64,000 nt of DNA from Allium sativum. Its lineage: Eukaryota; Streptophyta; Magnoliopsida; Asparagales; Amaryllidaceae. This document shows positions 13,573-25,395 of this stretch, in pieces (the first letter of the stretch is position 1; each line of letters starts with the position of its first letter). The stretch spans positions 805,735,160 to 805,799,159 of the forward strand of contig CM060919.1 in assembly GCA_030737875.1 (NCBI GenBank), given 5' to 3'. The notes below the pieces were generated by a model that was not told the origin of the DNA, did no database searches, and saw nothing but the letters and a program-made list of their open reading frames with translations. A program made the translations under genes and the position numbers.

Positions 13573-14163
13573 GTCATAACCCCTTAATATGACAGTCCCC
13601 TTCCTATGCTTCACTACCTCAACAATCAAGTCCGAATCCTCCCCAAGTATTCAATGTTGAATCCCACAACCGACTCCTTATCAGAATGTTTGAACTACTT
13701 CAATACATCGCACAAGAACTACAACTCCATACCAGTCGCCCCTTTTACACCATGGATTTCCGAGCCTCATCCATTCGAAATCTTAGCATAGCACATGATC
13801 CAATCCTCTTTGAGAGCGTCATCGCACCCCTCCTTATGCGAGTGTCTCCAGTTGCTGTCGAACTCAGGGATCTTGAGATATTCAATCGCACCACATCGCA
13901 AGGATCAGAAATCCTTTAAAAACTCAAAACAAATCAACGATGGGCCCTCATTTCGGGCCCACTGTCCTACCCAAAGTTGCACCTTACGTGAAAGCTTCCA
14001 TCGATGTTGAGGGCTTCACATAATTCGCGATTTCAATTTGGTTTCTTTTTTCTTTTTTTTTCTTTTCTGGTGGAATCAATTTTTGGTTGGAAGAGAGAAA
14101 CGAAAAGGGAAAAAAGACGGACTGGTTTTGTCAAATGGTTAAACTAACAAAGGGTAGGGGTCA

Positions 14164-14175
14164 AATATATATAAG
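14164..14175 (-). promoter_or_regulatory. Putative TATA box of the LARD-like 5' LTR
   Basis: The minus strand reads TTATATATATTT, about 650 bases inside the LTR start. Downstream in sense direction comes a pyrimidine-rich stretch. The partner copy keeps a TATA at 6681-6690. Confidence 0.5.
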
Positions 14176-15258
14176 CAAAAAGGATCAAGTAGTACATGAC
14201 CATTAATTTCTTATTTCCTAGATTTAGAAGACAAGAGAAAAAATTTTGAGTTCGAGGAAGGAGATTGTCTGCATGAATTGAAAAGTTAGGGTGGCACGAT
14301 TTTTATTTAGGTCGGCTAAAAAGCATTTGATAAGATATTGTTTTAATTAAATAACTGAAATGTCTTGCGGTTCTTCAACTTCAACCTCAAACCCCTATTT
14401 TAACTTAACGACCGACGTTTCTAAATTACAATGCTATTCTAAACTCAATGGACCCGGTTCTGAAATTTTAATTCAACTGTATAGAAGAAATAACAATTTA
14501 AATTAACGATTAAATTAAATTTGATTTAAAATATAAATTGATTTCAAACGATTAAATTCATCGAATATAATTTATTATTATTGTCCTAATTCAAATAGAA
14601 TTTTTATTAATCTACTGAATCATTTCAATTCAGTTTTAAATTTGAATTTAATTATTTAACGATTCCATAATACGATAATTTGATATATTCAATATTAAAT
14701 CGTATATTGATTATTAAACCGATAATTTCTATATAAAAATTCAGTTATATTTCCAAATCAATATTTAAAATAAATTTAAATATTCAAAATAAATTGACTG
14801 AAAATCCAGGATGTTGCATGCTTGCACAGGATCCGTATTTTGACAAAATTACAACAACATAACCATTTCTTAGTCATTTTCTCGATAGATATGCTCTAAC
14901 TTTGGTAGTTGTTAAAGTTAATATCAGATGTTGGGTTAAATATTTATGAAATAGTTCAAGTATAAATCAAATGTGTGTTGCATATGGCAAACTTAAATCT
15001 TTTCTTTGGGTATGCTTCTACCAGCACAATGAATTTCTCTTCTTTTCCATGTCTACTACCATATGGAAAACTTAAATCTGGAGCTCCTTTTAACTTTACT
15101 TGTTTTTTGTTTTAGCCTCACAAAACCAAATATATACCTTTTTTTGTAGTTTTGTTTATTTTCTATTTTGCTGTTTTAGTTCTTTTTTTGCATTTTTGTT
15201 TATATTCAGTTTTGTTTATATTTAGTTAGTGTAACAGATTTCACATTTAATTTTGAAG

Positions 15259-16659
15259 GTAAGAGGAAAGTTTCATTGGTATGGGAATTCGCAGACAGGG
15301 AAACGAAAGTGGATGCCGACGGAAAAGCTTACCAAATCGGGCTTTGCAAGGCATGTAAAAAGGAAATAAAAGCTGACAGTAAGACTTATGGAACCACAAG
15401 TATGGCGAATCATTTATCAAAGCAATGTAAGAAATCTCCCACTTATGGTCGTATTTTAATTGCAAAAAGTCAAACGACACTTTCACAAGATAGCATGGGA
15501 GGAGCATTGGTGCCTCATACGTTTAACTAGAAAAAAATGCGAGGATATATTAGTTAGATTTATTATCATAGATGAAATGCCCTTTTGGGTGGTTAAAGGC
15601 AAAGGCTTTCGAGAATTGTTAAAAGAGTTATGCCCATGGTTTTTTGTCCTAACAAGACAGAAAATTGTTGTTCTAGTGTGGGAATTGTATAACTTGGAGA
15701 AGGCTAAAATAATGAGTGTAATAGCATATAGACGAGTGAGCATCACAACTGATACTTGGACGTCTATGCAAAATGTAAATTATATGGTTGTGATAGCTCA
15801 TTTTATGGATAGTGAATGGAAGTTGCATAAACGAATAATCAACTTCATTAAAATCACTAGTCATAGAGGCGATGACATAGGAAGAAGTTTGGAGGTATGT
15901 TTGAGAAATTGGGGAATAGAAAAAGTCTTCACTATTACGGTTGATAATGCCTCCTATAACAATGGAGCTATTTAATATATGAAAAGGAGATTAAGTGAGA
16001 TGTGTATCTTAATGTTCAAAGGTGAATACTTGCATATGAGATGTGCTTGTCACATTATCAATTTAATAGTGAAAGATGGGTTAAAGGAGCTCTATGGTTC
16101 CACCGAGGGCATAAGGAACTGTGTTAAATATATACACTCATCTCCCGCTAGGTTGGATAAATTTAGGGAGCATGCTCTTTATTTGAAAATGGATCAAATG
16201 TCTAACATACCTATGGGTGTTCCAACTAGATGGAATGCCACATATAAAATGCTTAAAAGTTCTGAAAAATATAAAAAAAGTGTTTACAAGAATGTCAGAA
16301 GAAAATGCTTTTTTTTAATTATTTTAATGAGAAAGAGAGACATGGTTCAAAGAGGATACGTCCACAAAATGAGGATGATTGGAAGAGGGCAAAGGTCTTT
16401 ATGCCTTTTTTGAAAAAGTTTTATGATGCCACCTTATCAATTAGTGCAACAAAATCATGCACTTCTCACATAATTTTTATGGTAATAACGGGCTTAATAA
16501 TTGATATCGATATGAAAATTAGTGATGATAAGGACCCAATATTACAAAGTGTGGGATAATCAATGAAGGTAAAATGGAGCAAATATTGGAAAAATTTGAA
16601 AGTGTTAACAAGATGATATATGTTGCTTATGTTCTAGATCCAAGATATAAGCTTGAATT
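15259..16659 (+). pseudogene. hAT transposase exon 2, first part: BED zinc finger and catalytic core
   Basis: The translation opens KRKVSLVWEF and a BED finger (CKAC...HLSKQC, about 15345-15430). It continues with family blocks: IIIDEMPF, ITTDTWTS (first catalytic Asp, near 15750), TVDNASYN (second Asp, near 15940), MRCACHIINLIVKDGL, VPTRWNATY and VLDPRYKLEF. This order is that of plant RICESLEEPER-type hAT transposases, which bind the element ends and cut DNA in the nucleus. The copy is dead. It has TAG at 15528 (where the family usually has Gln) followed by a 7-A frameshift, TAA at 15973, a frameshift in the A-run near 16274, TAA at 16557 and another shift near 16590. The copia insertion at 16660 then breaks it just after YKLEF. 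Confidence 0.85.
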
Positions 16660-18100
16660 TTTTAGTAAATAGGATTGATTCGCAACGGGTATGAACAAAT
16701 TAATTGTCATAATTTGTAGATATGAAATCAAGTTGGTTAACATTATACCTTTTTATCTTGTTATAGATCTACATGTAGATTTGAGAAATTGAAATCGAGT
16801 CGATATGAATCTAGCCCCTCCATGCTTCAGCGCCTCTATAGATGATCCACAGAAACAATTTTATTCAATCAAATCGAATAGAGAAGAGATTTTGGTGCTA
16901 GCCGCCACAAATTGGATCATGGTAGAAAAGAGGCATACGGTTAGGGTTACACTAGTTTTATCTTCTCCGTGAAAATGGTTCACATGTCTATTTATAAAGG
17001 AAACATTTTTCTTTATAAAATTAAATGTGTACCATAAAATAAGGAACCCCGATATACCATTTCAACTTTAAATAAATATAAACAGATTTGATTATTTATT
17101 CATCCAATTAAATGTTTTCTCTTCGTAACGTTGTAAGTGTGTGACACTATAGATTATTTTGACATTGGCAATGATTTTAAATCGTATTTAAAATCATAAA
17201 CAATGGTTGGCATCTAGTAATACGTCGCTACTACACAAGTTATAATAAGATCCATGATTCGTTACAACCTTTCCGTAACCAGTGTATCAATGTAATATAA
17301 TCCTTTTAACCGTTATATCCAGGATTAAACTCGTGGCATGGAACATATCACCCTCTTTATAATTTAATCCGTTTTTCTTGATTGATGAGTAGGCTATTTA
17401 AAACAAATTAATATTTGAGCTCGACCACGCATTTCATAGTCTCACTCAATCAAGTGGCCCGTGGATATCACTAAAAATATATCGTAGGGTTAAATTCCAT
17501 CTAGATCATTCATAATTTTCATTCGATTCGAGATGTATCCAACAATCATCGTTATTGTTACTCTATTACAAATTACTTTAGATGATATCAAAATACAAAT
17601 ATCCTCGAATAGAATTATAATGATTTCAGGTCTGAGGACCAATGCATAACTGCGACTATGAGAATAACTTATTGTACTGTTAATTATATTCCATGTAGTT
17701 TTTCTCACGTTGGGTCGGCCCAATACGATATTCTCCATATGTATTTATGTTTTGACATTAATATCATGTATATTAATGATCAATGAGATGTGATCATCAA
17801 TCAGTCAACATACTAATCTCAATGTTTTATTGTTGTCCTTTGTAAAAATAATAAAACTTGGCTAGGGGCATTTTAGAATCATAGTAATCTATATATTATA
17901 TAATCTCAAGTTCAAGTCTTACTCGAACTATATAATTATGTATTATTATTCTAAGGACTTCTATTATGTTAATATTTATATTACGTAGCAAATATAACAT
18001 AATAGAAAATATATATATTTTTTATTCCAAATAAAACAATAACATCGACAATGTTATCATTCTCATCAAATGTATTTCCTCTAGGGCATAAACTCTAACA
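16660..18100 (-). repeat. 3' LTR of copia element 1
   Basis: This 1441-base LTR pairs with 53982-55424. Its outer plus-strand tip is TTTTAG rather than TGTTAG, so the TG terminus has mutated. The inner end is CTCTAACA. It holds AT-rich sequence and no gene. Confidence 0.87.
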
Positions 18101-18115
18101 TTCTCCCACTTGCAC
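18101..18115 (-). other. Polypurine tract of copia element 1
   Basis: The minus strand reads GTGCAAGTGGGAGAA directly before the LTR start TGTTAGAG. This arrangement is widespread in plant copia elements and fixes the orientation. Confidence 0.8.
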
Positions 18116-18539
18116 TAGAGTTAGTCACTCATGTATCATATGCTCATGAAACTAGTGTGACTATTAAACTTCTGTTGCGACAGAGTTTAATTCAGTAGGT
18201 CTGCAACATTACAACTTTTGTAACTTTGCAGATATGTTCATTTCTTATGTGATTTATTCTGTGAATAATTTCACATAAGAATTATATTTCTTAAATATAT
18301 GTTTGGATCGATAATGAGTTTAACATTTTAGGCCTGATCAATAGACACATTGTTATTGCAATATATATCATTGGATCAACAATGAATTAAGTTCAACTAT
18401 GAACTTCTTAATCCAAACATTTTCTTTCTTAGAATCAGTATTTATTTCTTGTTTTAAGACTAACATTATTTACAATAATTAATGCCTTATTAAATAACAT
18501 TAGAATTATTGCCAACTCCCACTCCATTTCTTGTTTTTA
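18116..18539 (-). other. Eroded 3' internal sequence of copia element 1
   Basis: Fragments resemble the RNase H end of copia pol (for example GGTCTGCAACATT on the plus strand near 18198), but no frame is open and the reverse transcriptase block is missing. A full pol needs about 2 kb between integrase and PPT. Only about 0.8 kb is present. Confidence 0.45.
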
Positions 18540-19430
18540 CAAGATTCAATGACATTTTGTGGTTTCGAGACATTTCAAATTCTATTTCATTCCCATCGGT
18601 ATCTTAGAGATGGGCTCTCCTTTATAAAGGATACCAGTTCGCGCAATAAACATTTTATTCTCAGAGAATTTATAGATATCCATTTGTTTTATATGGATAT
18701 TACACAAAATTTTCTGATTTGGACCTGACCTTATCAGAGGAAGGACGTTTAATAAACGTCCTTGCATCCCAAATCTTCGCACTAGACACACTTGGACATT
18801 TCCTAGTCCATATCTTATATGGCATCTTCAATCTTCAAACTCATTTTAGTAGGATTAAATGTAATTGGTCTGAATTTAATTTACTAGAAGATCTATATGA
18901 TTATCATTAATCGTATTATATCTTATAAGGTGCGATTTCTCCTTTCAGACACACTACTCCAACATGGTGTTCTAGATGGAGTGAGTTGTGCAACAATTTC
19001 AAACTCGTCTGAATAGTCATTAAATAGTTGGCTTAAATATTCTCTTTCTATCTGTTGGAAAAGTATCTGTTTTCTACTAAAATTGGTTTCTAACTTCATT
19101 TTGAATTCTTTGAACTTTTCAAAGGATTCTGATTTGTGTTTCATAAGATACACATAATTATATCTACTAACATCATCAGTAAATACAATGAAGTAATAAA
19201 ACATGCTTCTAGTTTATTTATTCATTGCTCCATATACATCATTATGTTCGAGACCCAATATTAATTACTCATTCACTATGTCAAGTGAAAGGTGATTCAG
19301 TTATTTTGCCTAATAAACAAGATCTGTTTTCTTCATATAGTTCAAAATCAAATGATCTCAAAATTATATTGTTATGGAGTTTTGGTATACTTTCTTGTTT
19401 ACTGGGCTAACCGATAATACTAAAGGTATA
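18540..19430 (-). pseudogene. Copia 1 pol remnant: pre-integrase, integrase core and post-integrase linker
   Basis: Reading leftward, pieces of the GAG-pre-integrase block (ENRSCLLGKITESPFT in one frame, about 19290-19340) lead into HNDVYGAMN and YFIVFTDDVSRYNYVYLMKH (integrase core, about 19120-19245). The core ends QLTPSRTP...VSERRNRTL (about 18923-18975). Farther on come TNGYL-like and GEPISKIPMG segments of the linker (about 18590-18790). Frames change several times and stops are frequent, so it cannot make an integrase. The first catalytic Asp region and the Glu of VSERRNRTL are visible. The middle segment is diverged. This is the only coding trace of the element. Confidence 0.75.
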
Positions 19431-20182
19431 TTGTATTTAAATCACTAAATTTAATCCACTCATTATTAATGTCAAGAACATTATAGTTAAGGATTTACAA
19501 ATATCATTAACTATTTGTGAAATAACATAAAATATTTCATTTCAATAAAATGAATAACAATTGTTTTATTTATTACAAATGAAATTTAAACTTGTCTGAA
19601 CAAGATTTATAATAACATTTATTTCAAATTGAATTTCATAATAACAATTATTTTACTTGTTTATTTAAGCCAGTATATAGAAAAGAATTAATTTCCTATG
19701 GAGAATTTAGAAACATTTGCTTCATTTCCAATCATAAGTCAACTTGTCCTTTTATCAGATTTCTACTTATTTTTATAATTTTTGTAAATCAACATACATT
19801 TATGTGATTTATATCTAGTATCTAATATTAGAAACGTAAAAGTAGATTTTATAACATTTATATCTTATTCGATTGAAGTCGTACTTTAATTTTTTTTAGT
19901 TTAGGCCCTCTATGTTTGTATAACAATTATATTTAATTTGTTTGAGGACAATCCTCAAATTTTAATGTTAGTCAAGAAATTTGATTTAGTTTAATTTATC
20001 CTTCTTAAGGATTAATTTAAATTATCGGAGTTATTAGTTATTTAATATCTACAATAGATAATAAATAATAACTGATTCTATAATATTTATTTAATATAAA
20101 ATTTTTGATAATCAAAACTTATAATAACATAATTATGTAATTTTAAACTAAAATACGCTCCCACTCAAATTAACAACTCTTT

Positions 20183-20226
<44 letters not shown>

Positions 20227-20984
20227 ATATGTATATATAATGATTTTCTAAGATCTATATCTAGTCATGCCTTGACCTAGTTTTGGCTAACAACCCAAAA
20301 CATAACCTTTAGGTATTCATCTTATGACAATCATATTGTATATATAATTCTTATATCGCATGATGAACATTTTGTTTAGTATTATTCATTTGCTCAAATA
20401 TAGAATAATTCATGTTATGTCTCTAAGACCATAATCCTATTATGCAGCCTTAGTTCAATCAGACCCAATAATACAGTCGAAGCACCACAATTACTCCTAC
20501 CGCATATAACCAATATAAGAGGATGCACAACACTTTCGCGTTACCTACACCCAATGAGATTGGACATTGATGGGTGTAGTATTGGAATACTTCACCGTAA
20601 TTTAATATAACAGAATTTGCTTTAAAGGGAATTTATAATTCATAGTGGAAAACGATATTAGAGTTATTTACATATATCAAATATATGTATTTTATATTCT
20701 AATATAAGTTCGATTTAAATAATATATATATATAAGTGATAAACATATATATTTTTTCAATTCAACATTATATAGGAATCGTGCCTATATTTTTAGTAAA
20801 TATTTCAAAATTATTGGTAATCTTAACTTCCTTATCAAATATTATATCCATACCAAAATAAATTTTCTTTTAACCAATTTTATTCTTCATATTTATATGA
20901 CAACCTCATATGTTACGTTGTATCTAAATTCTAAGTGCAAAACAATATATATACACACGATAATATATTCGAACAGAATATGCT
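19431..20984 (-). other. Non-coding internal sequence of copia 1, left of copia 2
   Basis: AT-rich sequence with a (TA)n run at 20185-20224 and no conserved frame. In an intact element it would hold protease and gag coding sequence, but no such motif is seen. Confidence 0.5.
20185..20224. repeat. (TA)n microsatellite
   Basis: A pure TA run of about 40 bases inside the copia 1 internal region. Confidence 0.95.
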
Positions 20985-20989
20985 GCACT

Positions 20990-22388
20990 TGTTGAGAATG
21001 GAGTTTTGATAACAACAACCTTATTTCAATTATCATTGATTATAAATATATACTAACACTTTTTGTATAGAATATATATATATATATATATATATGTATG
21101 CAGGAATTATATACAGGAAATATTATTAAAGATTGTACAGTTATAAAGATGATAGAGATTCAAAGACCAGAGAAATTTCATGACTCATAAATAATCAAGA
21201 GTTCAAGAGTTCAAGATTAATATAGTTATAGAGTCTAGATTTTGTAAGAATCTAAATAGCACTCCAGGTTCAAATTCTAATTCTAATTTTCAAATTCTGA
21301 TTTTCAGTTTTATCCTCAATCCTCTTTATTTTATTTTTCTATTTGTTTCTATTTTTATTCTTCTTTGTTTTTCAAACCTAAGTTTTATATATTTTATATT
21401 TTATATTTATATTCTTATATTTATACTTTATATATTTTAAAACCTTATAATTTTATAAATATATTTATATAGTTTAATTTATGTTTTCATATGTTTTTCT
21501 ATCATATAATATTAATTTACAACACTAGATTTTTACTCAAGAATTTCTAGAATTATTTTCATATCAAAACACTTGAAAAATGCTTTGAAAATCAAAAATA
21601 TACAAGGGTATGTCGACATACCAAAAACAACATGTCGACATACTACTGTCATTTTTTCGAATTTTGAAAGGAAATGTCTTTTCACTATTTGAAACGATTC
21701 AGAACCAACCTTTCATACTCTTTAAAAAGCGATTAAAACTGAATTTTTTTATCATCTCTTCTTCTCTAACTTCATCCTCTTTCTCTACACCATTATTCTT
21801 AATCATTTTTATGGTATTTACACTTATACTCTGCCGAATTCAATTCTGTTTTGATCAAACTTCTTCTCTCCACACTCTCTACTATCTACTCTCTGAATCA
21901 AGTGATATTGAAGAGTTATAGGGCTATTTGTAATTGCTTGGGTTGAGTATTGTTTGTGTTGAAACAAAGAGGAATCGGTGTGTCCTTGTAGCCGTGAAAT
22001 CAAGGAAATAAGAGTTGGTGTATCCTTGTTAGCCATGAAATCATGGAAGTAGGAATCGGTGTCTCCTTGTGAGCCGTGAAATCAAGGAGGTTGTACTTAA
22101 CTACTAGATATTGTAATAAAAATCAGCACAATCCAGCGTTGTGCGGGACTGAACGTAGGAGCAATCCGAACCAGTATAAAATCCAGTGTGTTCTTTCCTT
22201 TTCTGCATCTTATTTCTGTTTATTTTGCATTTGTGTTTGAATCTGTGTCTGCGATTATGTTTGTGGTGTTTGATTCATCTCGTAGTTCACTTTAGTTTTA
22301 GATTTTGTTTAAATTCTAACAAACACTATTCACCCCCCTCTAGTGTTTGCTTTGCCTTAATTAACGATCTATTCTGCATTCCCTAATA
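20990..22388 (+). repeat. 5' LTR of copia element 2
   Basis: This 1399-base LTR has termini TGTTGAG...CCCTAATA. The last CA has mutated to TA, judging from the partner. It contains two copies of a TGTCGACATAC palindrome (21610-21643) and a triple repeat with CCTTG...CAAGG stems (about 21980-22090). Its TATA region reads TTTAAAAAGC near 21720, damaged relative to the partner LTR. Confidence 0.9.
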
Positions 22389-22389
22389 A

Positions 22390-22406
22390 TAGGTATCGGA
22401 GCAAGG
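22390..22406 (+). other. Primer-binding site of copia element 2
   Basis: TAGGTATCGGAGCAAGG lies one base past the LTR. It matches the iMet-type TGGTATCAGAGC with two changes. Confidence 0.75.
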
Positions 22407-22449
22407 TCTTTCAAAAAATTCATAATTTGATTTTTGAAATTTTGGTAAA

Positions 22450-22683
22450 ATGGAAAATTTTGGAAACTCTGTTAATACTAGTGTCAATTCATGCATTGTA
22501 TCAATGTTGAAAAAGTCTGCATATAATAAATTTAAAGAAGCATGTAATCTACTAAAATATTGTTCAATTCAGAAAAGAATGAGATCTATGGCTTTTGAAA
22601 ATTCAAAAGTTGAAAAGATGGGTAAAGTGTCCATTGGCAATTCAAATTCTGAAAAGATGGTCGTTGGAAATTCAAATCTTTAA
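22450..22683 (+). pseudogene. Copia 2 gag remnant
   Basis: A 77-residue frame starts soon after the PBS and ends with near-repeats of GNSNSEKM. A normal gag of several hundred residues should stand here, with a CCHC knuckle before the protease. No knuckle is present and only about 300 bases separate the PBS from the protease. Most of gag was therefore deleted and this copy needs another element's capsid. Confidence 0.5.
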
Positions 22684-22686
22684 CTG

Positions 22687-23343
22687 GTGTGTTACATGGC
22701 TGTTGAAAATTCAAATTCTAGAAAGCAATTGGTGGAAATGAAAAAGGACAAATGGATACTGGATAGTGGTTGTTCGACACATATGACTGGAAATCCAGAA
22801 CTACTCAATAATCTGAAGTATGAAGATGGTGGATTGGTGAACTTCAGAGATAATTCTAAAGGATACATCATTGGAACCGGTAATGTCTGTAATTCTGAAA
22901 CTCCTACTATTTCTGATGTTTTACTAGTTAGGAATTTAAAACACAATTTGCTAAGTATATGTCAACTTTGCGATAAAGGTTATAAAATAAATTTTAAAAA
23001 GAATAAATGTTTCATAGAAGATAGGGATTCAAAAATCATATACGAAGGAGATAGGGATTCAAAAGTCATATTCGGGGGAGATAGAAAGAAAAATATTTAT
23101 ATATTAAGTATGAAAATATCCAGCGATAATTTATGTCTTATGGCCAATACAGGTGATCCCTGGATCTGGCATAAGAGATTCGGTCATACGAATTTCAAAC
23201 ACATATCTAGGATTTCTAAATTAGATTCAGTTAGAGGATTACCCAAAATGAAATTTAAAGTTAGTAACTTATGCGATGCTTGTCAATTCGAAAAATCAAA
23301 GAAGAGTTCATTTAGATCAAAAGAACCACTTCAAAACTATTAA
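22687..23343 (+). pseudogene. Copia 2 protease and GAG-pre-integrase domain
   Basis: The 218-residue frame has the aspartic-protease motif DSGCSTHMTG (from about 22762) and, near its end, the pre-integrase block WIWHKRFGHTNFKHIS...LCDACQFEKSKKSSF (about 23155-23320) with its zinc-binding His/Cys residues. A duplicated stretch (DRDSKIIYEG/DRDSKVIFGG) sits between them. The frame ends at a TAA at the junction with integrase, where reading continues in another frame. The protease motif itself looks intact. Confidence 0.85.
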
Positions 23344-23999
23344 AGTTTATACAATGGATTTATTTGGTCCATGCCAAGTTCAATCAATAAATCATAACAG
23401 ATATGTGTATGTAATAGTTGACGATTTTTCTAGATTCACTTGGACTTTTTTTTTTTAAAATAAAAGTAATGCTTTTGATCAATTTAAAACTTTTTCTAAA
23501 AAGATTCAAGATTTATTATCACCAAAAATTAAAATAATACATCGTGATCATGGCGGAGAATTCGAAAATGAGAATTTCGAAAAATATTGTAATAAAAAGG
23601 GAATAACCCACAAATTTTCAATTCCAAAAACTCCTCAACAAAACGGAGTAGTTGAACGAAAAATAGAACAATACAAAAATGTGCAAGAACTATGTTATCC
23701 GATAGTAATTTACTAAGGAATTTTTGGGCTGAGGCAGTTGCAATAGCTTGTTATATTATTAATAGAATTTCAATTGGACCTTTAACTCATAAAACACCCT
23801 ATGAACTTTTGTATAAAAAGAAACCAAAAGTATCATATTTTGAAATATTTGGAAGTAAATGTTTTATACTAAACACAAAAGATAATTTAGACAAATTTGA
23901 TTCAAAATCCGATAAAGGCATTTTTATTGGATATTCAGAAAGAAGCAAAGCTTATAGAGTTTTCAATACTCGAACCAACACTATAGAGAAACATTAAAC
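23276..23999 (+). pseudogene. Copia 2 integrase core and C-terminal part, frameshifted
   Basis: YTMDLFGP (first Asp, about 23350), VIVDDFSRFTWTF, IIHRDHGGEFEN (second Asp) and QQNGVVERK (catalytic Glu, about 23645-23665) mark the rve core. The family's usual VVERKNRTL continuation is garbled here. A second piece from 23692 (NFWAEAVAIACYIINR...KTPYELLYKKKPKVSYFEIFGSKC) is the conserved post-core region. Breaks are a frameshift and stop in the T-run near 23450, another shift near 23670-23690 and a TAA at 23995-23997. Confidence 0.85.
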
Positions 24000-25395
24000 G
24001 TGTCTTTCGATGAAAACTATAAAAGTATAATTCAAAACAACGAAGATGATTATGAAAATGAAAGTAATGAAATAAATTATGAAGACAATCAACCAAATAA
24101 AAGAATGAGATTGCTTAGAGACCATCCTGCAGAAAATATCTTTGGAGATATTGAATATGTTAATCAATTAAATAATATGAGTAATACTGCATTTATATCA
24201 ACTATTGAACCCAAAAATTCAAAGGAAGCTTCTTCCGATGATTCATGGAAACTTGCTATGCAAGAAGAACTGAATCAGTTTACTAGGAATGAAGTATGGG
24301 AACTTGTTCCTAGACTAGAGGATAAAACAATAATAGGAACAAAATAGGTCTATAAAAATAAAAAGAATGAACACGGTGAGGTAGTAAGAAATAAGTCACG
24401 ACTAGTAGCACAAGGTTATACTCAAGAAGAAGGAATAAATTACGATGAAACTTTTGCCCCCGTAGCAAGACTAGAGGCTATTAGAATTTTACTAGCTTTT
24501 GCAAACTATAATAATTTCAAATTATATCAAATGGAAGTCAAGAGTGCCTTTCTGAATGGATTTGTCAAGGAAGACGTATATTTAGAGCAACCACCCCTAT
24601 TTGAAGATGAAAAATTACCAAATCACATATATAAGTTGAAGAAAGCATTATATGGATTAAAACAGGCTCCTAAGGCTTGGTATGATAGACTACGAAATTA
24701 TTTATTACAATCAAACTTTGAAATAGGAAAATTAGGTAATACTTTGTTTATCAAGAAGAATAACAAAGATATACAACTAGTACAAATATATGTTGATGAT
24801 ATAATCTTTGGATTAACAAATGAAAAAATGAACAAAGAATTTTCAAATATTATGACCAAAGAATTTGAATTGAGCCATATAGGAGAATTATCATTCTTTT
24901 TATGTTTACAAATTCGACAATTAAAGAATGGAATATTTATTAATCGAGAAAAATATGCGAGAGATTTAATTAATAAATGCAATCTAACAACAACAAATGG
25001 TAGACCAACACCTATGACAACTAATATTGCTTTAAGTAAAGATGATACATCAAAAGATGTTGATCAGAAACTATATAGAGGAATGATAGGATTATTATTA
25101 TTATTAAGCGCTAATAGACCAGATATAATGCATTGTGCATGTCTCTATGCAAGATATCAATCACAACCTAAGGAAACTCATTTAACAGCCGTAAAACATA
25201 TTCTGAGATATGTAAAGCACACATTAGAATTTGGATTATTCTATCCAAAGAATGATTCATTCGATTTAGTTTCGTATTGTGACGTTGATTACGCAGGATG
25301 CAAATCCGATCGTAAAAGTACTAGTGGAACATGTCACTTCTTAGGACATTCTCTTGTATCATGGTTCAGTAAAAAGCAAAATACCCTATCTTTAT
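24000..25395 (+). pseudogene. Copia 2 reverse transcriptase and first part of RNase H
   Basis: After an acidic linker the RT begins at SWKLAMQEEL (about 24240). It runs through SRLVAQGYTQEEGINYDETF, MEVKSAFLNGFVKEDVY, LYGLKQAPKAWYDRL, the catalytic YVDDI at 24789-24803 and GELSFFLCLQI. RNase H starts around CDVDYAGCKSDRKSTSGT (about 25280-25330). It is cut after KKQNTLSL by the Tekay-like insertion at 25396. One TAG at 24345 follows IGTK, where the family has Trp (a G-to-A change). Otherwise the RT is open for nearly 350 codons. Confidence 0.9.

Larger units (their letters stand above)
1000..14818 (-). mobile_element. Non-coding LTR retrotransposon with giant LTRs (LARD-like), TSD TGCTT
   Basis: Two direct repeats of 6.3-6.5 kb (1000-7334 and 8360-14818) flank only 1025 bases. 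Both start TGTAGT and end GTTGCA in plus orientation. TGCTT at 995-999 and again at 14819-14823 is the 5-bp target duplication. A minus-strand PBS (TTGGTATCAGAGC) sits next to the right LTR and a minus-strand polypurine tract next to the left LTR, so the element is transcribed leftward. No gag or pol is detectable. Its PBS, PPT, leader hairpin and several LTR motifs match the Tekay-like element at 25396-47871, so it is probably a derivative mobilised in trans by that lineage. The LTRs differ at many positions by eye, suggesting an older insertion than the Tekay-like one. Confidence 0.9.
8360..14818 (-). repeat. 5' LTR (element sense) of the LARD-like element
   Basis: This 6459-base LTR begins TGTAGTGGCC (plus) and ends GGATGTTGCA, followed by the TSD TGCTT. 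It matches 1000-7334 throughout, apart from small indels and a 305-base MITE at 13268-13572. The palindromic GTCAGTCATGGGACTGG lies near 8728-8744 and GAACTACCGCG at 10728-10738. As the upstream LTR it would drive transcription leftward from the TATA near 14164-14175. Confidence 0.88.
619..15258 (+). other. hAT transposase intron 1, about 14.6 kb, holding a non-coding LTR element
   Basis: Donor GTAAAA at 619 and acceptor TTTTGAAG at 15251-15258 bracket the region. The intron's own sequence is 619-999 and 14824-15258, about 0.8 kb. The rest is the retroelement at 1000-14818 plus its TSD. The 3' part (14824-15258) is T-rich with long pyrimidine runs before the acceptor, as in plant introns. Confidence 0.65.
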
